Below the pieces are notes generated by a model, which was not told the origin of the DNA, searched no databases, and was given only the letters and a program-made list of their open reading frames with translations. Shown piece by piece: positions 16,561-25,752 of a stretch of DNA of 64,000 bases. The stretch is from B73-G16 sp964611295 (GTDB lineage Bacteria > Desulfobacterota > B13-G15), in assembly GCA_964611295.1 (NCBI GenBank), contig CAZSWV010000004.1:77907-141906 (forward strand). The letters run 5' to 3'. The translations under genes and the position numbers were made by a program. Each line of letters begins with the position of its first letter. The first letter of the stretch is position 1.

Positions 16561-19500
16561 CCCTCTACCTCCACAAAACAGGCCGTAGGCCCTAAGATGG
16601 AATGTAGACCGTTGATCAAAGCTTCAGAGGGCATAAGCCTCAGGTCATCGGGCAACTTTATGACCACTTCCTTGCTTCCTGTGAAGACGTGTAAATAGGC
16701 CTCACAAGGGCCTCGGTTCTCTAGCATAAGCGCCTTCATGGCCTCAAGTTCCTTCCTCGACAGGCCTTTCACCTTTACCTTTATCCTAATCCTTTTGGGC
16801 CCTTCCTTTTCTTCCCTTCCTTCCAAAAGGGGCCTTATGGAATTGACCCTGAGTTTTGGCCTTCCCTCCTCGTCCTTTTCCAAGATGCCTTCTATTAAAA
16901 GAGGGACCTCGCTCAAAAGTAGCGTATGGACCTCTTTAAACAGATCAGGGAAGACAACGCCTTCAACCCTTCCCGTGAGGTCCTCGAGCTCGACTACAGC
17001 CATACGTTCCCCTTTTCGCGTCCTTATCTCCCGTAAACCCGTAACGATTCCGCTTAGCTTTACCTCGGTGCCTGGATCCAACCCCTCAAGCGTCCTTATC
17101 TCATACTGGGCCTTCCTTTTGATCAAGTCCTCATAGCCCTTCAAGGGATGGCCACTTAGGTAAAAGCCAAGGACCTCTTTTTCCGCCTTGAGCAACTCAA
17201 GTTCGTTGGGCAAGCTAACAGCGGCTTTTGCATCCCCTTCGGTTTCAAGGCAAGAGAAAAGCGTCGGTTGTTTACTGTTTCCCGAGGAACGTTCGAGCAC
17301 CTTGGGAAGGCTTAGGAGGAGTTTGGCCCGTTCGCCCAGGGAATCAAAGGCCCCTGCTTTTACAAGGCTCTCCAAGGCCCTGCGGTTTACCTTCCTACTA
17401 TCCACCCTGATACAGAAATTGGCAAGACTTCGGAAAGGACCAGCCTTACGGACCTCAAGTATGGTACGGACCGCTGCTTCTCCTACGTTCTTAACTGCTC
17501 CAAGGCCAAATCGTATTTTCGGAGGGTCGCCTTCTTCTACGGTGAACTCCCATTGGCTCTTGTTAACATCTGGTGGCAGGACCTCGATCCCTTTTTCCTT
17601 ACATTCCATCACATAACGCATGACCTTATCTGAATCGTTCATTTCAGAAGTGAGCAAGGCTGCCATGAACTCATGAGGGAAATGGGCCTTAAGGTAGGCA
17701 GTTTGATAAGCTATGAGGGCATATGCCGCACTATGGGACTTGTTGAAACCATACTCGGCGAACTTGGCCATTAGTTCGAAGATCTCGGAGGCCTTTTCCT
17801 CCGGAATACCCTTTTTGAGGGCACCCCCTATGAAGCGATCCCTCAGTCGGGCCATTTCCTCTGGGTCCTTTTTACTCATGGCCTTTCGTAATATGTCGGC
17901 CTCGCCTAAGGTAAAATCGGCCAGGATAGAGGCTGCCATCATCACCTGTTCCTGATAAACCAACACCCCATACGTTTCCGCGAGGATGTCTTCCAAGGCG
18001 GGGTGGAGGTATTTAACGGCTTCCTTTTGATGCCGCCTCTTCACGTATTCGTCTACCATACCGCTTCCAAGGGGCCCAGGTCTATAAAGGGCTAAAAGGG
18101 CAATGAGGTCAGAGAACCTTGAGGGCTTTATCTTCCTCAAGAGTTCCCTCATCCCTTGGCTTTCAAGCTGGAAGACCCCGGTGGTATCACCTTCCGACAG
18201 CAACTTATAGGTCTCTGGGTCATTGAGGGGTAATGCCTTAAGGTCTAGTTTTATCCGGTGTCTTTCCTCTACAAGCCTTACGACCTCCTCCATCATGGTC
18301 AAGGTCTTCAAACCGAGGAGGTCAAACTTCACCAGGCCTATCCTTTCCACGTCCTTCATTGCGTACTGGGTGGTTATCACTTCCTCTTTACCCTTGTACA
18401 AAGGCAGGTAGTCCATAAGGGGCCTGTTGGCGATCACGATCCCAGCAGCGTGGGTTGAGGCGTGCCGTACCATCCCTTCGAGGCGCAAGGCGATCCCCAG
18501 GAGCTTCCTCAAGGTCTCGTCCTTATTGGCCAGCTCCTTAAGCCTGGGTTCCAAGGCAAGGGCCTCTTCTAAGGTGGTATTGGGGCCTCCAGGGATGAGC
18601 TTGGCTATGAGGTCCACTTCCTTATAAGGGAGACCCAAGACCCTCCCCACATCCCTTACCACAGCCCTTGCTTGCATCTTTCCAAAGGTGATGATATGGG
18701 CCACCTTGTCGTGCCCATACTTGGCCTTTACGTACTCTATCACTTCATCGCGCCTCTCATAACAAAAGTCCACGTCTATATCAGGCAGACTGATCCTTTC
18801 TGGGTTCAAAAAGCGTTCAAAAAGGAGGCCGTGCTCCAGGGGGTCTATATCCGTTATGCCTAGGGCATAGGCTACCAGGCTTCCAGCTGCAGACCCCCTG
18901 CCTGGACCTACTGGTATTCCCTTCTGTTTGGCGTAATTCACAAAGTCCTGTACTATCAGGAAATAACCGGAAAAACCCATGGAGGTGATGACTTCTAATT
19001 CTTTCCTTAGCCTATCCCAGTAAGCCCCTTCGTTTTGTACCTTTGCCTTCTTAAGCCTTCGCCTTAACCCCTCTTCTGCCAACTCCTTTAGGTAGTCTTC
19101 CAATCCTTTACCCTCAGGAGCTTCAAAGGAAGGCATTTGATATCTTCCGAGCTCGAGCTCAAGGTCTACCCTTTCGGCTAAATCAAGGGTATTGGAGAGC
19201 GCCTCCGGAACTTCCTTGAATATGGCCTCCATTTCTTCGGTAGACCTTAGGTAGAATTGGTCGGTGGGGAAACGGAGCCTCCTCGGATCGCTCAGGACCT
19301 TACCGGTTTGTATGCACAAGAGGACATCGTGTAAAAAGGCGTCCTCCCTGTTTAAGTAGTGGCAATCGTTTGTCGCTACCACCTTTACGTTTAATTCCTT
19401 GGAGAGCTTGAGGAGCCCCTCGTTTACCTTCTTCTGTTCATCGAGGCCGTTGTATTGTAGCTCCAGGTAAAACCTATCTCCGAAGACTTCCTTAAAATAG

Positions 19501-19970
19501 GTGGCCTTCTGTTTAGCCCTTTCGTAATCCCCTTTGAGGAGTAACTGTGGGATCTCACCTTGTAGACAACTGGTGAGGACTACCAGACCCTCTTGGTAGG
19601 TTTCAAGGAGTTCGTGGTCGATACGTGGTTTTTGATAAAAGCCCTCGAGATAAGCCAAGCTTACCAGATGGCAAAGGTTCCTATAGCCCTGGTTATTCAA
19701 GGCCAAAAGGACCAGGTGGTAAGGTTCCCCTCCCTTTTCGAACCTGCTTTTTGGCGCTACGTAAACCTCACATCCGATGATGGGCTTTATGCCATGCTCC
19801 TTTGCGGATACATAGAATTCAATGGCTCCAAACATATTGCCGTGATCCGTCAGGGCCACGGCCTTCATCCCCATACGTTCAAGGGCGGGGAAGAGCTCTT
19901 CAAACCTTATGGCACCGTCCAAGATGCTGTACTGGCTATGGAGGTGCAGGTGGACAAACCCCCGAGGCAT
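16554..19970 (-). CDS. dnaE: DNA polymerase III subunit alpha
   Basis: Catalytic subunit of the replicative polymerase, 1138 residues (DnaE1 type). The N-terminal PHP domain opens with FVHLHLHSQYSILDGAIRF and includes ALTDHGNMFGAIEFY. Polymerase motifs: GPGRGSAAGSLVAYALGITDIDPL, the catalytic SLPDIDVDFCYERRDEV, and FNKSHSAAYALIAYQTAYLKAHFP. A tandem helix-hairpin-helix region and a C-terminal OB fold (VKLSGIVTGLREIRTRKGERMAVVELED) follow, then a tau-binding tail. The ATG is three bases after the guaA stop, so it is co-transcribed with guaA. Confidence 0.98.
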   Translation of the reverse strand: MPRGFVHLHLHSQYSILDGAIRFEELFPALERMGMKAVALTDHGNMFGAIEFYVSAKEHGIKPIIGCEVYVAPKSRFEKGGEPYHLVLLALNNQGYRNLCHLVSLAYLEGFYQKPRIDHELLETYQEGLVVLTSCLQGEIPQLLLKGDYERAKQKATYFKEVFGDRFYLELQYNGLDEQKKVNEGLLKLSKELNVKVVATNDCHYLNREDAFLHDVLLCIQTGKVLSDPRRLRFPTDQFYLRSTEEMEAIFKEVPEALSNTLDLAERVDLELELGRYQMPSFEAPEGKGLEDYLKELAEEGLRRRLKKAKVQNEGAYWDRLRKELEVITSMGFSGYFLIVQDFVNYAKQKGIPVGPGRGSAAGSLVAYALGITDIDPLEHGLLFERFLNPERISLPDIDVDFCYERRDEVIEYVKAKYGHDKVAHIITFGKMQARAVVRDVGRVLGLPYKEVDLIAKLIPGGPNTTLEEALALEPRLKELANKDETLRKLLGIALRLEGMVRHASTHAAGIVIANRPLMDYLPLYKGKEEVITTQYAMKDVERIGLVKFDLLGLKTLTMMEEVVRLVEERHRIKLDLKALPLNDPETYKLLSEGDTTGVFQLESQGMRELLRKIKPSRFSDLIALLALYRPGPLGSGMVDEYVKRRHQKEAVKYLHPALEDILAETYGVLVYQEQVMMAASILADFTLGEADILRKAMSKKDPEEMARLRDRFIGGALKKGIPEEKASEIFELMAKFAEYGFNKSHSAAYALIAYQTAYLKAHFPHEFMAALLTSEMNDSDKVMRYVMECKEKGIEVLPPDVNKSQWEFTVEEGDPPKIRFGLGAVKNVGEAAVRTILEVRKAGPFRSLANFCIRVDSRKVNRRALESLVKAGAFDSLGERAKLLLSLPKVLERSSGNSKQPTLFSCLETEGDAKAAVSLPNELELLKAEKEVLGFYLSGHPLKGYEDLIKRKAQYEIRTLEGLDPGTEVKLSGIVTGLREIRTRKGERMAVVELEDLTGRVEGVVFPDLFKEVHTLLLSEVPLLIEGILEKDEEGRPKLRVNSIRPLLEGREEKEGPKRIRIKVKVKGLSRKELEAMKALMLENRGPCEAYLHVFTGSKEVVIKLPDDLRLMPSEALINGLHSILGPTACFVEVEGC

Positions 19971-19973
19971 CGA

Positions 19974-21512
19974 TCACTCCCACTCTATGGTGCTTGGGGG
20001 TTTTGAGCTTATATCGTAGACTACACGGTTTATCCCCTGCACTTCGTTTATGATCCGTTTGGCTATTCGATCCAAAAGCCCGTAAGGAAGCCTCACCCAA
20101 TCAGCGGTCATAGCATCCTGGCTTTCCACCACCCTTAGGGCGACTACGTGTTCGTACGTTCGACGGTCCCCCATCACGCCTACGGTCTTCACCGGCAAAA
20201 GGACACAAAAGGCCTGCCATACCTTTTCATACCAACCGCTTTTACGCATCTCCTCCTCGAGGATACTGTCAGCTTCCCTTAAAAGGTCCAATTTCTCCTT
20301 GGTGACCTCCCCGATGACACGGACTGCAAGTCCTGGCCCCGGGAAGGGATGTCTCTGGATTATCTCTTCTGGAAGTCCCAGTTCACGGCCGAGGGCCCTT
20401 ACCTCGTCCTTAAACAGTTCCCTTAAAGGTTCCACAAGCTCCAGGTCCATCCTCTCGGGTAACCCTCCCACGTTGTGATGGGTCTTGATAGTAGCAGAAG
20501 GCCCTCGATGGGAGGTGCTTTCAATCACGTCAGGATATAAGGTACCTTGAGCCAGATAACGGACACCGCCGATTTTCCTGGCCTCTTCTTCAAAGACCCT
20601 GATGAAGGTCTCCCCTATTACCTTGCGTTTGGCTTCAGGGTCTGTTACCCCTTTTAACCTCTCGAGGAAAAACTCGGCCTTGTCCAAGACCCTCAGGTCT
20701 CCTCCTAGCTTATCCCTGAAGGTCCTTTCCACCTGTTCGCGTTCTCCTTTCCTTAGGAGGCCGTTGTCCACAAAGATGAAGACGGTCTTTTCTGGTACCG
20801 CTTTCAGCAACAGGGCACCTGTTACCGAAGAATCCACACCCCCCGAAAGGGCACAGATGACCTTGCCGTCCTTTACCCTTTCGCGGATCAGGTGCACGGT
20901 TTCTTCCATAAAGGACCTCATGTTCCAGTCCCCTCGGGCCCCACAGATCCTAAAGAGGAAGTTCTTCAATACCTCTTTGCCTATCTCCGTGTGGGCCACC
21001 TCAGGGTGGAACTGTAAGGCGAAGAGTTTCCTCTTAGGATCAGCAACGGCGGCCATAGGTGAATTGGCCGTACTTGCGAGAACTATGAAGCCTTGGGGAA
21101 GCTGTTCCACCCTATCTCTATGGCTCATCCATACACGATAGGGCCTTTTGGGATCCAACCCCCAGAAAAGGTCATCGGGTTCCTTAACCCATAAACGAGC
21201 CCCTCCGTATTCGCCTTTTGGGGCATGGGTTACCTTCCCCCCTAGTAGGTGCGCCATTACCTGCATCCCATAACATATGCCAAGTACAGGTACGCCGAGT
21301 TCGAATACCCCTGGGTCAGGCAATGGGGCTCCTTCTTGGTAGACGGAACTCGGACCTCCCGAAAGGATGATTCCCTTTGGCGAGGCCCTTTTTAAGACCT
21401 CACAAGGGGTATCCGGTGGGTATATCTCACTGAAAACGCCAAGTTCCCTTACCTTCCTCGCTATGAGCTGAGTATATTGGGAACCGAAATCTAAGATGAT
21501 GACCCTTTCCAT
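19974..21512 (-). CDS. guaA: GMP synthase (glutamine-hydrolysing)
   Basis: Converts XMP to GMP using glutamine and ATP. 512 residues: an N-terminal class I amidotransferase (ILDFGSQYTQLIARKVREL; nucleophile Cys in VLGICYGMQVMAHLLGG; catalytic His-Glu in LQFHPEVAHTE), then the ATP-pyrophosphatase (ALSGGVDSSVTGALLL) and the dimerisation domain ending in the conserved VVYDISSKPPSTIEWE. First gene of the minus-strand operon down to mutL. The promoter at 21530-21559 lies about 20 bases upstream, divergent from that of rpsT. Confidence 0.98.
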   Translation of the reverse strand: MERVIILDFGSQYTQLIARKVRELGVFSEIYPPDTPCEVLKRASPKGIILSGGPSSVYQEGAPLPDPGVFELGVPVLGICYGMQVMAHLLGGKVTHAPKGEYGGARLWVKEPDDLFWGLDPKRPYRVWMSHRDRVEQLPQGFIVLASTANSPMAAVADPKRKLFALQFHPEVAHTEIGKEVLKNFLFRICGARGDWNMRSFMEETVHLIRERVKDGKVICALSGGVDSSVTGALLLKAVPEKTVFIFVDNGLLRKGEREQVERTFRDKLGGDLRVLDKAEFFLERLKGVTDPEAKRKVIGETFIRVFEEEARKIGGVRYLAQGTLYPDVIESTSHRGPSATIKTHHNVGGLPERMDLELVEPLRELFKDEVRALGRELGLPEEIIQRHPFPGPGLAVRVIGEVTKEKLDLLREADSILEEEMRKSGWYEKVWQAFCVLLPVKTVGVMGDRRTYEHVVALRVVESQDAMTADWVRLPYGLLDRIAKRIINEVQGINRVVYDISSKPPSTIEWE

Positions 21513-21529
21513 TTTGGTCGCTTGAAGGA

Positions 21530-21559
21530 AACATACACAGTAGGAATGGGCAAGGTCAA
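21530..21559 (-). promoter_or_regulatory. Promoter of guaA operon
   Basis: Minus strand TTGACC (21559-21554), 18 bases, TATGTT (21535-21530). Transcription would start close to the guaA ATG at 21512. Confidence 0.55.
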
Positions 21560-21563
21560 CTCC

Positions 21564-21593
21564 TTGACAGGGAGGGGAGGGAAGAGGTAAAAA
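21564..21593 (+). promoter_or_regulatory. Promoter of rpsT
   Basis: Perfect TTGACA (21564-21569), 18 bases of purine-rich spacer, TAAAAA (21588-21593). The leader to the rpsT ATG would be about 15 bases and contains only the AAGGAGG site. Confidence 0.65.
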
Positions 21594-21614
21594 ATGGGGC
21601 CTAAGGAGGAAAAG

Positions 21615-21902
21615 ATGGCCAAGAAGAACAAGTCAGCGTTAAAGAAGGCCCGGCAAGATGAAAAGCGCCGTTTGAGGAACAAGCATTATAAGACCATGGT
21701 TAAAAATGCCATAAAAGAAGTTAGGCTTGCTGTGGAGGCAAGGGACCTGAAGCTAGCCCAGGAACTTCTGCCCAAGGCTGTTTCCATGTTACACAAGGCC
21801 GTTTCAAAGGGTGTCCTCCACTGGAGGACCGCTGCAAGAAAGGCCTCGAGGTTAAGCCGACTCGTCTATAGCCTCCAAAGGTCTTTAGAGCAAACTGCTT
21901 AA
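21615..21902 (+). CDS. rpsT: 30S ribosomal protein S20
   Basis: Basic 95-residue ribosomal protein that binds 16S rRNA in the 30S body. The N terminus MAKKNKSALKKARQDEKRR and the later MLHKAVSKGVLHWRTAARKASRLSR are typical S20. The frame is open seven codons further upstream, but AAGGAGG lies just before the ATG at 21615 and S20 proteins begin here. Single-gene transcript; its last 18 bases overlap the 3' end of holA on the other strand. Confidence 0.97.
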   Translation: MAKKNKSALKKARQDEKRRLRNKHYKTMVKNAIKEVRLAVEARDLKLAQELLPKAVSMLHKAVSKGVLHWRTAARKASRLSRLVYSLQRSLEQTA

Positions 21903-22790
21903 ACCCTCAAGGAAAAAGGCTTCAAGGTAAAGGCGACCATAGGAGGATCTCTTGGAGGCAAGGTCGACTTTGTAAAGTCCCTTTAAGACTTCGCGTAGGC
22001 CTTGTTCCCCTTTTTTGATCCTTTCCCTTATCTTCCAAGCAATCGCCCCTAAGACCTTGGGGGGTGGTTCCCCTTGTGAGAGGAGCTTTTCTAAGACTAA
22101 AAAGGCCTTGGCGAGGTCCCCTTTTTCCAAAGCATCCACGGCCTCAAAGGCAGAACGTAACCTGAAATCGCTCACCACGGCCTCGACTTCCTCAAGCCCT
22201 ACAATGCCATGGCCTTTGAAAAGGTAGAGCTTCTCCACCTCAGAAGAAAGCACCTGGAGGTCTGGCCCCACTAGTTCTTTCAAAAGCTCTATAGCTTGCT
22301 GTGAAATGACCATTCCCCTCTCCCTGGCCATGTACTTTATCCAGTAGTTCAACTCATAGGGGGTCGTCTCAAGGCAATAGACGTTGCCCTCTTCCAAACC
22401 CTTGGTTTCCAACTCTTCAGCCTCCACCACCACTATCGTTGGAGGCCTATGTGAGGCCAAAAGATCTAAAAGGGCATGGAGGTCCTTGGGTTCTAAAGGC
22501 GTTTTGAGCCTCAAGACTACCACCTTGCGGGAGGAAAAAAAGGGTAGGGCACATACCTCTCCCAAGGCCTCTTTCAAGGAGGCATCCTCCCCTACGACGA
22601 AGACCTTACATTCCAAGGCACCTTCGGCCTTTAAGTAGGCATCCCTTATAAGCCTTTCGGCCTCCTTTTTGAGGAAGACCTCACGGCCGAGCAGGACATA
22701 ATAGGGTTTGAAATGCCCTTTTGCGAGCTCTCCCTTAAGCCTTAGGAAATCCTTTAAAGCACCTGGCCTGTGTCTCAACTGCAACCCCAA
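21885..22790 (-). CDS. holA: DNA polymerase III delta subunit
   Basis: Clamp-loader delta subunit that opens the beta ring. The 301-residue chain has the HolA pattern: a degenerate AAA+ start YYVLLGREVFLKKEAERLI, FFSSRKVVVLRLKTPLEPKDL, LETTPYELNYWIKYMARERGM, LLKELVGPDLQVLSSEVEKLYLF and the C-terminal collar domain (AFEAVDALEKGDLAKAFLVLEKLLSQGEPP). It begins with one of three close TTG codons (22790, 22784, 22778). The promoter boxes at 22803-22831 leave only a very short leader, so a later TTG is possible. Confidence 0.93.
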   Translation of the reverse strand: MGLQLRHRPGALKDFLRLKGELAKGHFKPYYVLLGREVFLKKEAERLIRDAYLKAEGALECKVFVVGEDASLKEALGEVCALPFFSSRKVVVLRLKTPLEPKDLHALLDLLASHRPPTIVVVEAEELETKGLEEGNVYCLETTPYELNYWIKYMARERGMVISQQAIELLKELVGPDLQVLSSEVEKLYLFKGHGIVGLEEVEAVVSDFRLRSAFEAVDALEKGDLAKAFLVLEKLLSQGEPPPKVLGAIAWKIRERIKKGEQGLREVLKGLYKVDLASKRSSYGRLYLEAFFLEGLSSLL

Positions 22791-22802
22791 CCCTTCCCTT
22801 CG

Positions 22803-22831
22803 TTTTTAACACATAACCCATTCCTTATCAA
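22803..22831 (-). promoter_or_regulatory. Promoter of holA
   Basis: Minus strand TTGATA (22831-22826), 17 bases, TAAAAA (22808-22803), immediately upstream of the holA start codons. Confidence 0.55.
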
Positions 22832-22837
22832 AGTCCC

Positions 22838-22867
22838 TTGAAAGGAAACAAAGGGATATGGTATAAA
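22838..22867 (+). promoter_or_regulatory. Promoter of the 2-hydroxyacid dehydrogenase gene
   Basis: TTGAAA (22838-22843), 18 bases, TATAAA (22862-22867), divergent from the holA promoter. It implies an untranslated leader of about 125 bases, unusually long for this window. Confidence 0.55.
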
Positions 22868-22904
22868 GATTTACGAAATTTACAATTGCGTTTATCGGAG
22901 GCAG

Positions 22905-22973
22905 TTGCCTTCTATAAGGGCCAGAAGGCAGAAAGGATTTTTCTCCTTCCTTTTAAGAGGCCTTTCCTTAAAA
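22905..22973 (+). promoter_or_regulatory. Structured 5' leader with serial hairpins
   Basis: Three inverted repeats in a row lie between the promoter and the ATG at 23002: TGCCTTCT/AGAAGGCA around a nine-base loop (22906-22930), a short AAGGA/TCCTT (22933-22948), and TTTTAAG/CTTAAAA around a nine-base loop (22951-22973). They are followed by A-rich sequence and the AAGGAGG ribosome site. None ends in a T-run, so they are not simple terminators on this strand. A regulatory leader is possible; no known riboswitch class was recognised. Confidence 0.35.
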
Positions 22974-23001
22974 AAAACGTTAAAAAAACAAGGAGGCGTC
23001 C

Positions 23002-24060
23002 ATGGGATGTGGGGATGATGGTTTTAAGTGGGAGGTAGTGTGTACTGTGCCTACCAGGAACCTTCCGCTTGATCGGGAGGCTTTTTCGAGGGTGGGTGCC
23101 AGGCTTGTGACGGATGTCTTGCTTGAACCCTGTAAAGAGGACGAGCTTCTGGAGTTTGCCAAGGAGGCAGATGTCGTTATCTCACAGACAGCCCCTTTTA
23201 CCCGGAAGGTGATAGAAGGGCTTAAGAAGTGTCGTTTTATAATGATAGCTAGGTTAGGCACGGAGAACGTGGACTTTGGAGCCGCTACGGAACGAGGTAT
23301 ATGCGTGGCTAACCTCGGTCCTTATTGCAAGGAAGAGGTATCAGATCATGCCATGGCCTTACTTTTGGCCTTAGCGCGGAGGGTGGTGGAAACGCATCAA
23401 AAGGTCTTGGAGGGCTATTGGGGTGCGCCTTTTATGGATGAAGAAATGAAGAAGGTGTGGAGGAGGATCGTAAGGGTTAGGGGCAAGACCTTGGGCCTTG
23501 TAGGGCTTGGAGCCATAGGGAGGATGGTAGCTCAAAAGGCCAAGGGTTTTGGGATGAGGCTTATAGCCTATGACCCCTATGTGCCCCGTGAGGTAGCGGA
23601 CGCATTGGGGGTGGAGTTGGTGGACTTTGACGCACTTTTAAGGGATTCGGACTTTGTGTCCATCCACTGTGCCTTGACTCCTGAGACAAGGGGAATGTTT
23701 GGTCGCGAGGTCTTCAAGAAGATGAAGCCCACTGCCTGTATCATAAACGTGGCAAGGGGAGAAATAGTGGACACTGAGGCCCTCTATGAGGCCTTGAAAG
23801 AGGGGTTAATTGCTGGTGCGGGGTTGGACCTCGTGGGTGAGGAATCAAGACCCACCCCTTTGGACCATCCTATTTACAAGTTGCCAAACGTGATCGTGAC
23901 TGGGCACTCCGCTTTCTTCAGCCCAGAGGCCATGGCCTCGATGCCTGTTATAGCTACCGAAGAGACGCTTAGGGTTTTACAGGGCAAATGGCCAAAAAAC
24001 CTCATAAACAAGGAGGTAAAGGAAAGGTTTGAAGCGAGGTTTGGATCTATGGAAGAATAG
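23002..24060 (+). CDS. D-isomer-specific 2-hydroxyacid dehydrogenase (CtBP/SerA-like)
   Basis: NAD-dependent dehydrogenase of the D-2-hydroxyacid family, 352 residues, close to the C-terminal-binding-protein-like subgroup. The Rossmann motif is TLGLVGLGAIGRMVAQKAKGFG. The substrate arginine is in INVARGEIVDTEALYEAL, and the Glu/His pair is in GLDLVGEESRPTPLDHPIYKLPNVIVTGHSAFFS. No ACT domain, so it is unlikely to be a classical allosteric SerA. Substrate unknown. AAGGAGG precedes the ATG. The acyl-CoA synthetase gene starts 18 bases after the stop, so a joint role in activating or oxidising an organic acid is an inference. Confidence 0.87.
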   Translation: MGCGDDGFKWEVVCTVPTRNLPLDREAFSRVGARLVTDVLLEPCKEDELLEFAKEADVVISQTAPFTRKVIEGLKKCRFIMIARLGTENVDFGAATERGICVANLGPYCKEEVSDHAMALLLALARRVVETHQKVLEGYWGAPFMDEEMKKVWRRIVRVRGKTLGLVGLGAIGRMVAQKAKGFGMRLIAYDPYVPREVADALGVELVDFDALLRDSDFVSIHCALTPETRGMFGREVFKKMKPTACIINVARGEIVDTEALYEALKEGLIAGAGLDLVGEESRPTPLDHPIYKLPNVIVTGHSAFFSPEAMASMPVIATEETLRVLQGKWPKNLINKEVKERFEARFGSMEE

Positions 24061-24078
24061 CAAAGGGGAGGTGAGACC

Positions 24079-25656
24079 ATGTTCAAGAGCAAATGGCCCA
24101 ATATGGGTGATGTGTTGAAGCTACATGCTAGGAATTATCCAGATAAGATAGGTTGCCAGGATAAGTACAAGACTTGGACCTTTAAGCAATGGAACGAGCG
24201 CTCTTGTAGGCTTTCAAACGCCCTTATGGCAATGGGAGTGGGGTATGGTGAAAGGGTGGCGATGATCGCTTATAATCGCGTAGAGTGGATGGAGTTTTAC
24301 GCAGCTTGTGCAAAGGGTGGTCAGATCGCTGTCCCCATCCTTTTCCGTTTGGCCCCTCCTGAGATCGAGTACGTTATAAACCATTCCGAGAGCAAGGCCT
24401 TCATAGTAGAGGCCCCTTTTGTGGATACCATCAACTCCATAAGGGATAAGCTTACGGTTCCAAAGGAGAACTTCATATACCTTGGGGAGGGGAAGGCACC
24501 TGATGGGTATGTGCATTATGAGGAGGTAATAGGTAGGGGAAGCCCTAATGAGCCTGACGTCAAGGTGGATTCTGCCGATCCGTGGATGATCGTCTATACC
24601 TCAGGGACCACCGGCAGGCCAAAGGGAGTCGTAAGGACCCATGAGGCGAATATGGCCCATTATTACGTCACTATAGCGAACCACGGTTGGCTTCCTACTG
24701 ATAAGGTGATGCTTGTCATGCCTATGTGTCATATAAACTCTGTGTACTACTCCTTCCCCTTCACCCTCTTGAGTGCCCCCGTGATGGTCTATAACATGGT
24801 CAGTTTTGATCCAGAGGATTTCTTGAAGACGGCAGCTGAATTCAGACCCACCTTCACTTCCCTGGTCCCTACCCATTACGTCATAATCCTTTCACTTCCT
24901 GATGCGGTGAAGGGGAGATACGATGTAAGTTGCTTCAAACAGCTCCTCATCTCTTCAGCCCCTGCCAGGAAGGAGTTGAAACTTCAGATAATGGACTATT
25001 TCAAAAACGCCCAGTTGTGGGAGGCATATGGTTCCACGGAGACTGGCCTTGTTACCTTGTTGAGGCCCGAAGAACAGTTGGAGAAGTTGGGTTCAATAGG
25101 TAGGGAGGTGTTTGGGGTTGACGAGGTTAAGCTTCTGGACGAAGAGGGGAACGAAGTACCCGTAGGGGAAGTAGGGGAGCTTTACGCAAGGACTCCCCAT
25201 ATGTTCAAGGAATATTGGAAAGACCCTGAGAAGACCCAGGCGGCTTTCAGGGGTGAATGGGCTACCGTAGGGGATATGGCCAAGAAGGACGAAGACGGTT
25301 ACTACTACCTTGTGGATAGAAAGGCCAATATGATCATCACTGGGGGTGAGAACGTTTATCCCTCTGAAGTGGAAGCCGTTGTAGCCACCCATCCGGCGGT
25401 AAAGGATGTAGCCGTCATAGGGGTACCTGACCTCAAATGGGGGGAGGCAGTAAAGGCTGTGGTGGTCTTGAAGGAAGGCTATCAACCTAGTGAACAGTTA
25501 GCGCAGGAGATCATTCAACACTGTAGGGGTAAGATAGCCAATTATAAGATCCCCAAGTCCGTGGACTTTATCCCCGATGAGGAGATGCCGAGGACAGCCA
25601 CGGGCAAGATCCTCCATAGGAAGTTAAAGGAAAGGTACTGGAAGGACCAAAGCTAA
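24079..25656 (+). CDS. AMP-forming acyl-CoA synthetase
   Basis: Adenylate-forming ligase (525 residues) that joins a carboxylic acid to CoA via an acyl-AMP. ANL motifs are intact: P-loop VYTSGTTGRPKGVVRTH, the AYGSTETGL core motif, the hinge ATVGDMAKKDEDGYYYLVDRKANMIITGGENVYPSEVEAVV, and the catalytic lysine in PRTATGKILHRKLK. The N terminus (HARNYPDKIGCQDKYKTWTFKQWNERS) is that of medium/long-chain or aromatic acid CoA ligases; the exact substrate cannot be read. It follows the dehydrogenase with GGGGAGGTGAGACC before the ATG. No transporter or acyl-CoA dehydrogenase is beside it. Confidence 0.92.
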   Translation: MFKSKWPNMGDVLKLHARNYPDKIGCQDKYKTWTFKQWNERSCRLSNALMAMGVGYGERVAMIAYNRVEWMEFYAACAKGGQIAVPILFRLAPPEIEYVINHSESKAFIVEAPFVDTINSIRDKLTVPKENFIYLGEGKAPDGYVHYEEVIGRGSPNEPDVKVDSADPWMIVYTSGTTGRPKGVVRTHEANMAHYYVTIANHGWLPTDKVMLVMPMCHINSVYYSFPFTLLSAPVMVYNMVSFDPEDFLKTAAEFRPTFTSLVPTHYVIILSLPDAVKGRYDVSCFKQLLISSAPARKELKLQIMDYFKNAQLWEAYGSTETGLVTLLRPEEQLEKLGSIGREVFGVDEVKLLDEEGNEVPVGEVGELYARTPHMFKEYWKDPEKTQAAFRGEWATVGDMAKKDEDGYYYLVDRKANMIITGGENVYPSEVEAVVATHPAVKDVAVIGVPDLKWGEAVKAVVVLKEGYQPSEQLAQEIIQHCRGKIANYKIPKSVDFIPDEEMPRTATGKILHRKLKERYWKDQS

Positions 25657-25700
25657 AGGGAGACGACTTCCCGAAGGCCTTTCCCCTTTTTCGAGTTCGG

Positions 25701-25729
25701 TTGATAGAAAAGGGAAGGGGTGTTATCCT
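25701..25729 (+). promoter_or_regulatory. Promoter of the ftsH-folP-dacA operon
   Basis: TTGATA (25701-25706), 17 bases, TATCCT (25724-25729). The leader to the ftsH ATG at 25753 is about 18 bases, with only a weak ribosome site. Confidence 0.5.
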
Positions 25730-25752
25730 AAGGGAAACGGTGGATCCTCGCG

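Noticed and set aside
23002..24060. Classical phosphoglycerate dehydrogenase SerA
   Set aside because: No ACT or ASB domain and no other serine-synthesis gene nearby; only the broader 2-hydroxyacid dehydrogenase family is supported.
25657..25700. Terminator after the acyl-CoA synthetase gene
   Set aside because: GGGA/TCCC and AAGGCCTT pairings before a T-run exist, but no stable single hairpin can be drawn with confidence.
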